A DNA stretch of 64,000 bases, from positions 248,001 to 312,000 of the forward strand of contig BROI01000006.1 in the NCBI GenBank assembly GCA_027923505.1, read 5' to 3'. The notes beneath the pieces were generated by a model. It was given only the letters and a program-made list of their open reading frames with translations, did not search any database and was not told where the DNA came from. Positions 19,584 to 30,098 of the stretch are shown one piece after another. The DNA is from Mayamaea pseudoterrestris. Its lineage: Eukaryota; Bacillariophyta; Bacillariophyceae; Sellaphorales; Sellaphoraceae. A program made the position numbers and the translations under genes. Every line of letters starts with the position of its first letter. Position 1 is the first letter of the stretch.

Positions 19584-21512
19584 TTACATGCTTCGACTTA
19601 ACTGCGATATAGCCTCCTCCTTCACCAAGGTACTCCGCCTCTCAATCTTTAACGCTTCCGACGCTTGCACACTGTCCAAACCAACCATGCGATTGTATCG
19701 CTGGCGAAAGTCAGGCTTTTCAACAAGCGAGCGTAAGGCAAAGTAGTACTTGGCATAGCAACTGCTCGATATGTACAAATCCCATTTGATCATGCGCAGA
19801 AACAATATTTCCAAGCGGTTGATCGAGTCCAAAGAATACTGAGGATAGACGCTAGCAAATTCAATGTTCCATGAGGACAAGTCCTGCCAGACTTTGGATG
19901 CCAACAGCAGTCCACACATGAAGATAGGACGCCATGTACTCGCCAGCAGTGGTACCTTGGATGCCTCCATTAACCGTTCGACGTAAATTAAACATACGAT
20001 GGAACATTCCGACGAAAGCTGCACCGAGTTGAAGAGCTGATGGGCAAACTCGTAAATTTCATTTTCGGATGGAATTTCAAAGTTATGCCGCATTTGTTTG
20101 AGACCATACACCATTCCACCGCGCGCCATGGGCACTCTGACCATGGTGCACTTGTATTTTGACGAAACGAATCGCTCCTCCGAAAAAACGTTTCTCATTT
20201 CCTCGTCAAACAAAGTATCCGTCCCACTCTGAGCCGTAATATTCTCAAATCGCTGCTCAATCTTGACAATGTGTTGGCGCAATATCATGGCAACACGTCG
20301 CAGTGCGTCGCGAAAGTTGGGTCGCTGCAGCGTCCCCAGACTCGTCGACAGGGTTTGCGTTCGCATTTCGGCAGGTTTGTACTTGATCTCCTTCTTGCCC
20401 ATGCGAGGCGTGTAAGCATCCGATGATGGACGAAACATTTCCAACGGACCCTTTTTCTTCTTTTTGCTGCGCGTCCGCTTGCCAGGAGTTTGCTCAGCAA
20501 TGGTAACATGCTTGTCGTTTCTCGTCTTGGCGTCTGTGGGGTCGACAGCGCCGTTTTCGTCATGCTGCTTGCTCTTTTTCAAATTGGACGGTTTCTTTCG
20601 TGACGCATCGCTAGTATTGCCATGTGGTATTCCAGACGGAGCCGATTCTTTATCTTCCGTCGCAGCAACGTTCATGTTGGACGTAGAGGATCCACGAGCT
20701 AATCTCGTTCTGGCATTCGTAGTGGCCGACGTTTTTACTTTTGGCGTTTTGTTCCAACTATCAAAACCATTGTTGCGCTGCTTCATGACATTCATGGGTT
20801 TCAGTAGTGTGTTGGAAGGGAATTCGTATTTGCTTGTCGTTGCTGCCTGCTCTTGGTTCCAGCGCGTCAACGAGTTTGTCGTTGGATCTTCGAGCGAACC
20901 AATGGCGCTGTACAATTGCGGCTGCTGCTGCATCAACGCGGATCCATCGGTAGATACGCTGGTCGGTGATTGCGTCAAGGCTGACGCTGGTAGCGAAAGA
21001 ATAGTCGGGGTATTCTTCAGATCCAATGCACCAATGTTTGTGGGAGGCGTAGCAATGTCGCTCATCGGACTCGGCTGCACGGACGTTTGACATGGCGATC
21101 GGTCGTCACAAAAGTATTCAGACTGATTCCACTCGGCTCCACCGCCTTTTTGAACTTGATGGCGACGACTGCTACCATTCCCAACTTGTGATTCGTGTGA
21201 TGAGAACCCGTCGGATGGAGTAGTTGCCGCGTTTGTTCCTTCTTCATTTTGCGATGCAAAATTGTTGTAATCTGACTTGGAGCTGTCAGCCCTTATCAAG
21301 TTGGGAATGTCAACCTCGCTCGCACCGGGCTTGGTCATGGCACTGCTGCTGCTGCAAAATTTGTATTCACCGCAATACTTGCTCTCCTCCTGCTCCTGTT
21401 TGGTTGAAGTCGTAAAGTGGAGGACGGACCGAATGGACGTTTCGGGCTCTCCGCAAAGCTTGTCGACCTTGTCGTTTAGTTTGTATTGATAGCGTTGTAA
21501 CAAATGTTCCAT
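19584..21512 (-). CDS. Cyclin Y-like cyclin
   Basis: The 642-residue single-exon protein has a long disordered N-terminus (Ser/Thr/Asn-rich, basic patch RTRSKKKKKG near 350) and a C-terminal cyclin box, about residues 465-610. The box reads ENEIYEFAHQLFNSVQLSSE, CSIVCLIYVERLMEAS, MCGLLLASKVWQDLSSWN and LEILFLRMIKWDLYISSSCY, then AKYYFALRSL. The KVW-x-D-x-x-x-WN and AKYYF-x-LRSL strings are hallmarks of cyclin Y, which in animals activates CDK14/16 at membranes; more distantly it resembles PHO80-type cyclins. Partner kinase and location are not inferable. The start ATG at 21512 is the first in the frame. Confidence 0.88.
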   Translation of the reverse strand: MEHLLQRYQYKLNDKVDKLCGEPETSIRSVLHFTTSTKQEQEESKYCGEYKFCSSSSAMTKPGASEVDIPNLIRADSSKSDYNNFASQNEEGTNAATTPSDGFSSHESQVGNGSSRRHQVQKGGGAEWNQSEYFCDDRSPCQTSVQPSPMSDIATPPTNIGALDLKNTPTILSLPASALTQSPTSVSTDGSALMQQQPQLYSAIGSLEDPTTNSLTRWNQEQAATTSKYEFPSNTLLKPMNVMKQRNNGFDSWNKTPKVKTSATTNARTRLARGSSTSNMNVAATEDKESAPSGIPHGNTSDASRKKPSNLKKSKQHDENGAVDPTDAKTRNDKHVTIAEQTPGKRTRSKKKKKGPLEMFRPSSDAYTPRMGKKEIKYKPAEMRTQTLSTSLGTLQRPNFRDALRRVAMILRQHIVKIEQRFENITAQSGTDTLFDEEMRNVFSEERFVSSKYKCTMVRVPMARGGMVYGLKQMRHNFEIPSENEIYEFAHQLFNSVQLSSECSIVCLIYVERLMEASKVPLLASTWRPIFMCGLLLASKVWQDLSSWNIEFASVYPQYSLDSINRLEILFLRMIKWDLYISSSCYAKYYFALRSLVEKPDFRQRYNRMVGLDSVQASEALKIERRSTLVKEEAISQLSRSM

Positions 21513-21874
21513 TAGTGAAATATCAAGATGTCAAAGCGTGACAAGTTAAAGGAGGTGCGGCGCGGCAGAGATGGAGGCTCTTCTAGCGTTGCTCCCTAAT
21601 CTTTCCTGCGTATTGGATCTTTTTAGTTGTCGCCTCACAATTAGATTGGCAGCATCCTTCAAGATTCGTTTCAACGTTTTAAATCACAGGCTCTCGTTAA
21701 ATGTGTGCAAGTGCATCGGAGACCATGAGAGAGGTCGTTCGAAGAACGGGGCACGAGTGACGAGACCGAAGCATGGCGACGAAACCGCACCGAGTTAGAT
21801 GCATGACGAAAACAGCTTGACATATGAACCGAACTCGAAATGATTCGGAGAAGCAGATCTGGAGTCAAATTTGT

Positions 21875-22072
21875 GACGTAATTGACACTGGCACTCGTTT
21901 CGTACTCATGCCTTTTGAAGTGATTGACACTGGCACTCGTTTCATAGTATTGCCTTAAGACGTAATTGACACTGGCACTCGTTTCATACTATTGCCTTAC
22001 AACGTAATTGACACTGGCACTTGTTTCATACTATTGCCTTATGACGTAGTTTTCACTGACACTCGTTTCATT
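21875..22072. repeat. 42-bp tandem repeat, about five copies, in a divergent promoter
   Basis: Units begin at 21875, 21917, 21959, 22001 and 22043, exactly 42 bp apart. The core reads GACGTAATTGACACTGGCAC, followed by TCGTTTCATACTATTGCCTTA with few changes; the last copy is the most diverged. The 680-bp gap that holds them separates the divergent cyclin Y (21512) and QSOX (22193) genes, and no coding frame is credible. The rest of this gap (21513-21874) shows nothing I recognise. Confidence 0.85.
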
Positions 22073-22192
22073 ACGACTCTCGTTGCGACATTACAGGGAT
22101 GCATGTCGCTCGAGGCAAATAAGCCTTCGCTCATTACTTGCGAGTGCAAGGACGAGAGACGACCAAGCTCCTAAGTCATTCATCATACAATC

Positions 22193-24015
22193 ATGACAGG
22201 CCTTTATGTGCTCTTTTGCATGCTGTACGGATTAACAAACTGTCAGGGTCAATATCTTTACAAAGACATTCCAAATGCTAACGACTACGTCAGAGAATAC
22301 GAAGGTGTCGAACCGACCGACTTTTTCGACTTTCAGTCGCCAGGAATTGTAGAGTTTTACTCGCCCCATTGCGTAAGTATAGTACAGGGATGAATATAAA
22401 GCATTGAGTGATTGAATCTAATGCAAATTATTTACTTTTGTTCTACTTTTAGGCACATTGTCGACAATTCACCACGACGTACGTTGAAATTGCAAAGGCG
22501 ACACGCCAAGTCAACTCCAACATTAACTTTTATGCCGTTTCTTGTGGATCGCACTTGGAATACTGTCGCAAAGTCGATATAAAAGGTTATCCGTCCTTCT
22601 TTAAAATTACTGGTGGCGGAGGCAATGATCTGCAATCGGTAAAATCGGGAACTCGAGGCGTGGATCATACCTTTGTCTTGTCGCTCTTTGACAAGAATGC
22701 TGCTGCCGTTGAAGATACACCGACAAACTTCCAGACAGCCATGACCGCACTAAAACTGCAAACCAACAGGACGTACATAAGACCTGCCTTGAACCGCATT
22801 GGACCTGGTCGCTTGAATCCGCAGACAAACAAGGTGGAGGAAGTTCCATCCACAGGAGCGACCGTTTCCATGAAGGCAAACATCAAAGGCACAAGTGAGG
22901 AAATGCAACGCAGAGCGACAATACTGGAGAGTATTCGAAGAGCCAAAGGCCAACGTAAAGCGGAACAAGTCAAATCTGTTATGGAAACGACAAGTGAGCT
23001 GCCATACCAAAAGCTTGTACCACTCACCGGATTGCGAGAAAAGATTCCATTGTTTCGTCGCACTGTGAAACTGTCTCTCGAAGAGGAACTTATAATCGAC
23101 ACGGCAGTGTCGTTTGCATACAGTTTGAAATATGAAGTCTTTTTGAGAGGCCAGGAACTATCCGAGTCGGAAACGAAGGCGTTAAAAAACTGGCTAATCT
23201 TACTGTCAGTTTCGCTGCCCCAGGAGTGGATCTTGACCACTTTGGTGGACGATGTTTTGCGGAACGTGGATGGCCTTGTCAAGAATCCTGCGTTACTAGA
23301 CCACATTATGAAGGACCGGCAAATTGTTCGAACGGCTTGGTCGCCGTCGTGTCGCCGCGTTGTTGGGGGCGGTGGCTACACTTGTGGCTTTTGGAAGTTG
23401 CTGCACACTGTCACTGTGGGTGTCGCTGAGCATCGCGGCGGAAAGACGGTGTTTGCGCAGTCTTCCAACACTTTTTCGCCTGCGGAAACTGCCGATATAA
23501 TTCGTGACTTTATTGCAAACTTTTTTAGGTGTCGTACATGCGCCGCCCACTTTATTGCCAGCTACGACGATTGCTCCTTTGACCGATGCGATCGACTCGT
23601 GGAAGACGCCGAGGCTACATCGGACTCGGACTGGAAGGAGGTTGCCGTGTGGCTTTGGAAGTTTCATAATGCGGTGAACATTCGTGTATGGAACGAGCGC
23701 AACGAAAATGGTGTACGCAAGTCCGGAGACGAACTAAAGCTGGTGTGGCCGTCGCTGGCCGATTGCTGGACTTGCTATCGAGGTGATGGGAGCTGGGATC
23801 AAGATGCCGTCTTTTTGCATCTCGAACGCAGCTACTGGCCTGATGCTGAGATCGATTCTCGGACAGCGCGACTATTGACCTTTTCGTCGCAAATACAGCC
23901 GCCAAACGCTATTCGAATATATGCTCTCATCTGCATACTGATTGTGTTGGTTGGCTATCGGTCGGCGTCGCCGTATATCAAGGGGCAGATATATGGCCCG
24001 AAACGCTCCGATTAG
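22193..24015 (+). CDS. Quiescin sulfhydryl oxidase (QSOX)-type flavoprotein, copy A, two exons
   Basis: Exons 22193-22372 and 22453-24015 give 580 residues. QSOX enzymes pair a thioredoxin domain with an Erv/ALR FAD domain, oxidise protein thiols and pass electrons to O2, usually in the ER/secretory route. A signal peptide covers residues 1-19. The thioredoxin active site is CAHC (60-63), with the 80-nt intron falling between its first Cys and Ala. The Erv domain has WSPSCRR, GGYTCGFWKLLHTVTVGV (Cys371), the redox pair CRTC (420-423) and WLWKFHNAVNIRV, which contacts FAD. A late Cys pair, CWTC, may be the third disulfide. A single C-terminal transmembrane helix (about 549-568) makes it a type I membrane protein. 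It faces copy B tail to tail, 152 bp apart. Confidence 0.92.
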
Positions 24016-24167
24016 GTTAAGCGAATCTTCATATAGATTATAAAAGTTCTTTATAATTTGTAACCTTGTCTTGTCACCAACATTCACCTGGTGTCGCGTT
24101 CAAGAAGCGACCAAACGTTTCGAGAAATTGTAGTAAGTACAGCTATCCTTCTCTCGGACCTTGTAAG

Positions 24168-25835
24168 TTATACTGCAGAGTCGTAATGATTATTGTAGCC
24201 ATTATGTGAGAACGATTCGTCAGTTTTCTTGTGTCGTCCACTCAGCCATCGCTTTTGCCGCCTTGCATACCAGCCAGCGCCGCCGCCAACCGCAAAGAAC
24301 AAAGATGCCAAAATAAAAGGCGACGATTTCCTTCCACCAATACTTGAGACAATATCTTCCTTCTCAATTGGAACCTCGTTTAATCCAAGTTCGTTGCGGT
24401 ACCTCTCCGAAAGTTCATCTTCCGGCCAGTACTCCAGTCGCAAGAACTTGTACATTGTTTCATCGTCCCATCCTCCATGCTCATCCCAACACTTTGGACA
24501 GCTTTGGCGACTTGGCCATCGCTTTTCTATTTCGTCTTTTGGTTGTGGTTTCCAATTTTCTCGTTGGGCCTGTTCCTGCAGCAAACGTACATTTACGGCA
24601 TTATGCGTCTCCCAAAGCCACACCGGGAGCTGCATCCATTCCGTATCGCTATACGTGGCATGAGACAGGCGGGTGCATCGGTTCAAGGAGCATTGATCAA
24701 ACGCGGTGATAAAGTTGACGCGACATACTTCGCAACCGAAAAAGCTTTCAACAAAGTTGCGAATCTTGAGAGCTGCATCCTCCGTGTGTATCACCAGTTC
24801 GCCATCGTCGGTTGAAATCATCATGTTGTATTCAACGACACCAACCGTCACCAAGTGAAAGAGCTCCCAAAGTCCACATGTATATCCGGCTACAGGGTCG
24901 CCATGAGTGCAGGCTGGACTCCACTTTTTCCGTGGCGGTGGATGCAATTGAAGAACGCTTTCCAGATTGCTCTCAGATTGAACAATGTTTTCAAAGTTAT
25001 CCAACAACGCCTTGATGAGCTTTTGTATTTGCCAAGATGGTGGCATGGTAATGTGCAGCAAGTCAAGCCACTCTTTGAGATGAGTTTGCGTCGTATTTGT
25101 CAAAGGACCAGCGCTGTCCATAAAGACTCCATTTCGCAAGGCAAAGTCAAGCGAAAGCCATGCATCCTCAAACACGTTTTGTTTGGTACGAACATGGATC
25201 GTGTCTGCAAGACTGTCAGGCCGACTCTTGTCTCGTCGTTTCCTATTGACTGACACTGGCGCATCCAAGTTCAATTCCGCCGTATGCAAGCCTAAATCGC
25301 TCAAGACTTGAAAGGGGTGTAGCTTAAAGTACTTTGCCGAACCAGTCGCATTCGTGGCACCAGCGTTAAATAGACGGATCACTGGATATGAATGAATTCC
25401 AAACGTTTTGCATAGAGGTCGATACACGGCGCAGGAGACGGCGTATATTTTCACGTCCACCTTTTCTGGCTGCTGAAGAGCAAGACTTTGAAGCGTTTCA
25501 CCAAAGTCAACGTAGTGGTCTCGAAAGTGCTGACAGTGCGGACACCATGGAGCGTAGAATTCCACGACTCTCGGTCCATTGTTCGGTCCAAAGATAAAGT
25601 TTGGTCGTTTGGGATCGTCACCTTTCTTTGGTCGATACTCTATCACTGGGCTGGCTTCCTCTCCCAGTGGAAGGTAGAGGTAGTTCTTCGCAACGTCGTC
25701 GTTGTCCTCCTCCTCTTCCTCTTCGGCAGCTTCAGCACTTTTGTCGTCATTGGTAACTATCTCTTCCTCGTCAGATACACATGATTGAAGGAAACATAGA
25801 ATCAAGAGCAAGAGTAGGTACTTCTTCATGGTCAT
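24168..25835 (-). CDS. Quiescin sulfhydryl oxidase (QSOX)-type flavoprotein, copy B
   Basis: The 555-residue single-exon paralogue of copy A has a signal peptide (KKYLLLLLILCFLQS) and a strongly acidic linker (residues 22-48). The thioredoxin domain has active site CPHC (98-101) in FYAPWCPHCQHF. The Erv domain reads WSPACTHGD, GYTCGLWELFHLVTVGV (Cys320), CEVC (368-371) and WLWETHNAVNVRL, with CPKC near 440. A C-terminal membrane helix (FILASLFFAVGGGAGWY) and a basic cytosolic tail follow. Its expected job is disulfide formation in the secretory pathway. Unlike copy A, the motif is the commoner CPHC and there is no intron between the redox cysteines. The acidic linker is absent from A, so the pair has diverged well beyond a recent duplication. 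Confidence 0.93.
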   Translation of the reverse strand: MTMKKYLLLLLILCFLQSCVSDEEEIVTNDDKSAEAAEEEEEEDNDDVAKNYLYLPLGEEASPVIEYRPKKGDDPKRPNFIFGPNNGPRVVEFYAPWCPHCQHFRDHYVDFGETLQSLALQQPEKVDVKIYAVSCAVYRPLCKTFGIHSYPVIRLFNAGATNATGSAKYFKLHPFQVLSDLGLHTAELNLDAPVSVNRKRRDKSRPDSLADTIHVRTKQNVFEDAWLSLDFALRNGVFMDSAGPLTNTTQTHLKEWLDLLHITMPPSWQIQKLIKALLDNFENIVQSESNLESVLQLHPPPRKKWSPACTHGDPVAGYTCGLWELFHLVTVGVVEYNMMISTDDGELVIHTEDAALKIRNFVESFFGCEVCRVNFITAFDQCSLNRCTRLSHATYSDTEWMQLPVWLWETHNAVNVRLLQEQAQRENWKPQPKDEIEKRWPSRQSCPKCWDEHGGWDDETMYKFLRLEYWPEDELSERYRNELGLNEVPIEKEDIVSSIGGRKSSPFILASLFFAVGGGAGWYARRQKRWLSGRHKKTDESFSHNGYNNHYDSAV

Positions 25836-26021
25836 TGTCGGCGAGACATCATGGTGGAAATAATGCGGCTCGTTCGCGATCGCCGTTCATCGGACTGTTA
25901 GTACCGGTCGGACGTTTGTAGTCTACGTATGCATTAGTCTCATGCACGCGATTATGTTGTAACGAGCTCACTATTAAGTGTATGTAGCCAAAACAACTGT
26001 TGAGTAGTGTGATAACATACA

Positions 26022-28660
26022 TTAGACATATGCAATTTGATACATGGAAATACGCTTCATCATGACAAAGCCGAATCGAATCGAACTGAAGCAGTAGCAA
26101 ACAAAGATTGCTGCGACGGTGGCACTAGCCTTGGCCTGCGTCTGCAGAATGGAGGTTACATCCGCGGACGACCACTCCGGGCACCGGTTTGACTCTCGGT
26201 CGCATCCAGTGCATGCGCCAAGGTAGTTGGCGTTGCAAGCAAAGTCTCCGCGAACCTGATCACTCACTGGGTTCCGCTTCATATTCACAATATACCCAAC
26301 ACTGAGTCCAAATATACCAAACAGAAGCAGAACAAGTATTACCATGTCTATCGTAAAGCTGTACACTGCAAGCAACTTTCGCCGCTTGTCCATGGTGCTG
26401 AGGATTGAAACGTTGGAAATGTACCATCCAAGAATGGCAGCCACGACGAAGCAACCGCCAGTTGAAATGTACATGGGACCAATGAGCCATGCAATGGATT
26501 CCCTGTTGGTTATTTCCGAATTAAGGGTTGATTGATTCCCAAACGTCAAAAAGCCGCCCAGCGCCAAGCATCCAATGCACGGCAAGGTTAGCCATCCTGG
26601 AACGTTGGATTCTCGAGACTTTTGAACGAGCGGTTTGCTGATAATGTTTTCGAGTGTGTGAATGGCGAGCAGTACCTGACGCAACGACATATTGTGAGTG
26701 CTGACCATCATGTGCACAACACCTACCTGCGTATGAGGACACTTACAATAAATACCTGCAACATGCTCCAAACAGCAGTCAAAGTGTAAAAGACGCGCAG
26801 CGATATTTGTGTTGCTTCTTGCGCCGAATCGCGAACCATGGAACAATCAGTGCTATTATAGTTGTCGATACACCATTCGGTTTCATTGTCGACCATTGGA
26901 ACTGTGCACAAAGTGTTATAGTAAGCAGTGGGTTGACAATGCCGCTTACGAAACCACGCCATTTGGGGCGAACGCCAAAAGTGTTGAACCCAAATAATTG
27001 TAGTGTCAAAGCGATCGATTAATGAGACTACACAAAACAAGAAACAAGGAAGAATCCATACAAGTACCCACTGTCGTGTATAATGGAAAGAAGAATCATG
27101 AGATCAATGACACCAATATCATAGAGGGTTTGCGCACATGACACTTACCAGATATCGAATCGCTCCCAACAAATCAACGTCGCGGACCACGCGCCAAGTG
27201 AACACTGACGCACAGCCAGAAACAAACGAGAAAAATCCAGTGAGAAGCATGCGCCCATTCATGTTCCAAAGAGTCTCCGAGATGGAGAAAGCGGGCCCAT
27301 TGTTTAAGGGTGTGTCCAACTGCGGCGATATTTGTCGATCAAGGTTTACCAAGGGCCCGTACAATGCCATGGCAAGAAAGGCCGTCGCACAGAGCGGAAA
27401 GACGGATAGGAGTGCAATCAATACATTCAGTCGTCCGAGAATGGAGCGATCCGTCAACTGTCGCAACCCAGGTCCGCAGCAACAACCGCAAAAGCAATAT
27501 GTCACAACCTTGACGGAAATGTCATTGACTGCCGGCAGTGGCGGAACCCATGCTGGTAATCGTACTCCAGCTATAACGACTGACGGACGCGCATTCATGG
27601 CTTGATGCGTCGTAGGATCGTGTTCCGTCTCGTCTTCAACATCGGTTTCGTCGTTATTCTTTTGGTCCGACCACTCGCTTTGCGCCACACTCCAGTTGCC
27701 TACCGAGTTTTGACTCTCGGTGCGTTGTCGCGTCATGGAGCTTTGGAGTCCACTGTTCCTTGATGATGACAGTCCTATACCATCATCCATGGCATCGACA
27801 GGATCGCCATACTCATAATCAATTTCGTCGGTGGATGATGCCGCAGACGATGAAGCCTCTGCCTCTCCCTCTTCCATTACTTGAGCATCCGACAAATCGG
27901 GCGACCATCCCATGGTTCCAGATGAAGCTACGCCTCCATCCTGAAAAGAGTTGCTCCCAAAGCTGACCTTGCGATTAGTTGACGAGTGACGACGAGGCCT
28001 GGTAGTCTGGTCATTGTCGGAAAAGAGTGATTCATTACTTTCCTCTCCGCCGCCGCGCGTATGCCTTCGTCCAATTTGGCTCGTCGTCAATGAGCCACTA
28101 CTACGATCCAATGGTAGTTCCGCAGCAAGTTCTAGGTTCTGAATCGAAGTCTCATCGTCGTCGCTACTCGCGGGAGCGACTTCGCTGCTTGGCTGCGGCG
28201 ACAGTGAACGCAACACCATATCTTTTAGTGAAGGACGTCGATTGTCCTGCTGGTTCGTCTGCGTCATGTTTCGAAAAGACCCTGTTCTCGAAAACTCCGC
28301 CGACGAAGAGCGTCGTTCGCGATGCTCCAATTCACTAGATCCAGCGGACGATGTGCGTCGCTCCAAAAAGGCTGGGAGTGGCGGAGGTGCTCCATTGTTG
28401 CTGCTGCTACGAAAGTTTGGTTCCATGATATTGTCGGACCAAATGGATTTGATGGCAGTTGACGCACCGCTATCCGTCGACCAAAGGCGACTGCGAGCGG
28501 ATGGTTTGTCCTTGTGCTTCAAGGGACTGAGTGTGTATGATCGCTGCTTTGTCTGCGAAGGACTTAATGTTCGACCAACGCCTCGATGCGAGGGCGGTGG
28601 AGGCGCATGGTCGAGATCAAAGATGGAATGTTCGTTGATACCGTCATCCGAGTCGCCCAT
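26022..28660 (-). CDS. Polytopic membrane protein with long disordered N-terminus, three exons
   Basis: Exons inferred are 28660-27149, 27070-26747 and 26675-26022 (introns of 78 and 71 nt, donors GTAAGT, acceptors CGACAG and CGTCAG), giving 829 residues. Splicing restores two continuous hydrophobic helices: WVLVWILPCFLFCVVSLI, and VWSMLQVFI joined to VLLAIHTLENII. Residues 1-370 are Ser/Arg/acidic and disordered, then a Cys-rich patch (CFCGCCCGPGLRQ) precedes about eight membrane helices. An extracytosolic loop near the C-terminus is Cys-rich (FACNANYLGACTGCDRE...CPEW) before the last helix. Four helices with such a loop recall tetraspanins, but I see no CCG signature in the right place, so this is only a comparison. 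No enzyme motif and no function inferred. Confidence 0.7.
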
Positions 28661-29361
28661 TTCTATTCGACAAATAAAATACCTTTAACTCGGTTTGTGG
28701 GATTGGAATATAATGCAAGTACAAGTCAGTACTGTATTTGTACTTCTTGCACCCGTTCCCTCAAGATTCTCCATGGTCAGCCTCGCGATGTCACACAATT
28801 GTGTCGCCAATATATCGCATCGGTACCGAATAGGCACGCCAGCCACTCTATTCTCGAGCCAGCCTCGCCTCAGGTTGATCCACTTTTTGGTTCGATCTGC
28901 AACATCGTCAAACTTGATGCTTGATCAAAATGCAACTCAAATAATCCGAACTTCGCGCATTTCCATGATGGCGGCCAATGCTTCGTTGGAATTCACAGAG
29001 CGGCGGTGTTCATGCTAAGGATGATGCAGAATTAACAAGAGACTGCTTGAGCAATGGAAGGTTGAAGATTACTTTGCAGAATGCATATGTTCCTACCGCT
29101 ACTACGATCGTCATGCAATTATTACCCTCTCCTAACGTTTTAAGTACAGTGCTGTATTTGTTCGCAAGCAAGCGGCGTCTTCTGTCGAAGACTCTTTGAC
29201 AAGGCAATCGGACTCTGGCTGGCTGCCAGCAGTGATTATGGCAGCTACAAATAACTAAAAGATAATGGTATTTGGTAGATAGCATACTTAGAGATCAAAA
29301 GATTAAGTTATCAATAGCATAATGCGATCCCACAATCCATTCAGCACACACGACCATCCGC
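28661..29361. other. Intergenic, about 700 bp, no gene recognised
   Basis: Promoter side of the membrane-protein gene and 3' flank of eS12. Short open frames here lack family resemblance or good composition. Confidence 0.5.
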
Positions 29362-29802
29362 TTAGAGCTCGGCACCTCCAGCGCTCTTCTGCAGAAAGTC
29401 CAAAAGCACCTGCAACGCACGGCTCTCCTCGCCAAACTCGGTAATCACACAAGAAGACGTGCGGACAGCCTTCTTGACCGAGCCATCAGCATCAAGCTTG
29501 GCAAGGCCGCACCAGGCGCCAAGTTCCTTGCCAGACTCGACCATGACGACGTGTACTTCACCTTCGGCGCACAGAGCCTTGATGAGCTTCTTGTACTCTT
29601 CGTTCTCGCAGTCCTTGGCAAGGCAGCAGAGACGAGCCGATCGGCGATCGAGCGCCTTGGCAACTTCATGCAAGCCCTTCTTCAATCCGTCGTGGATCAT
29701 GGCCTTTTGGAGGACCTCCTTCAAGGCGTCCAACACGGACATGGAAACTTCCTCCGTTTCGGTAGTCTCGACATCAGCGATGATTTCGTCTTCGTCAGCC
29801 AT
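29362..29802 (-). CDS. RPS12: Cytosolic 40S ribosomal protein eS12
   Basis: The 146-residue protein reads ALKEVLQKAMIHDGLKKGLH, then EVAKALDRRSARLCCLAKDC, then LCAEGEVHVVMVESGKELG and WCGLAKLDADG, which is the eS12 (L7Ae-fold) sequence almost throughout. It is a component of the small-subunit head. The acidic N-terminus and full length agree with animal and plant orthologues (about 132-145). The gene is head to head with TSR1; 296 bp separate the two starts. Confidence 0.97.
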   Translation of the reverse strand: MADEDEIIADVETTETEEVSMSVLDALKEVLQKAMIHDGLKKGLHEVAKALDRRSARLCCLAKDCENEEYKKLIKALCAEGEVHVVMVESGKELGAWCGLAKLDADGSVKKAVRTSSCVITEFGEESRALQVLLDFLQKSAGGAEL

Positions 29803-30098
29803 CTTGATAGTGTGTTGATGTATAGGGAACTAAGTAGTGTATATATGTCTATATCGACTCTCACCAAGCAACGGAGGCTCTTGGTTCCTCGAATGAGAAG
29901 AAAGCGACGGCTCCGAAAGCATTCGCGGCATCCATTAGGGATGAAGTTTTAGTAAGACCGAAAAGATGACCATCAATGCTTCAGCGGTCCGTGCGCCGTC
30001 CGTTTAAGGCGGATGAACGCCACCGATTCGTTTGCACATCGAATTGTTCTTTCCAAGGTTACAAGTGCGCTGCATCCAGCCCCTTGCACCTTGTTACA

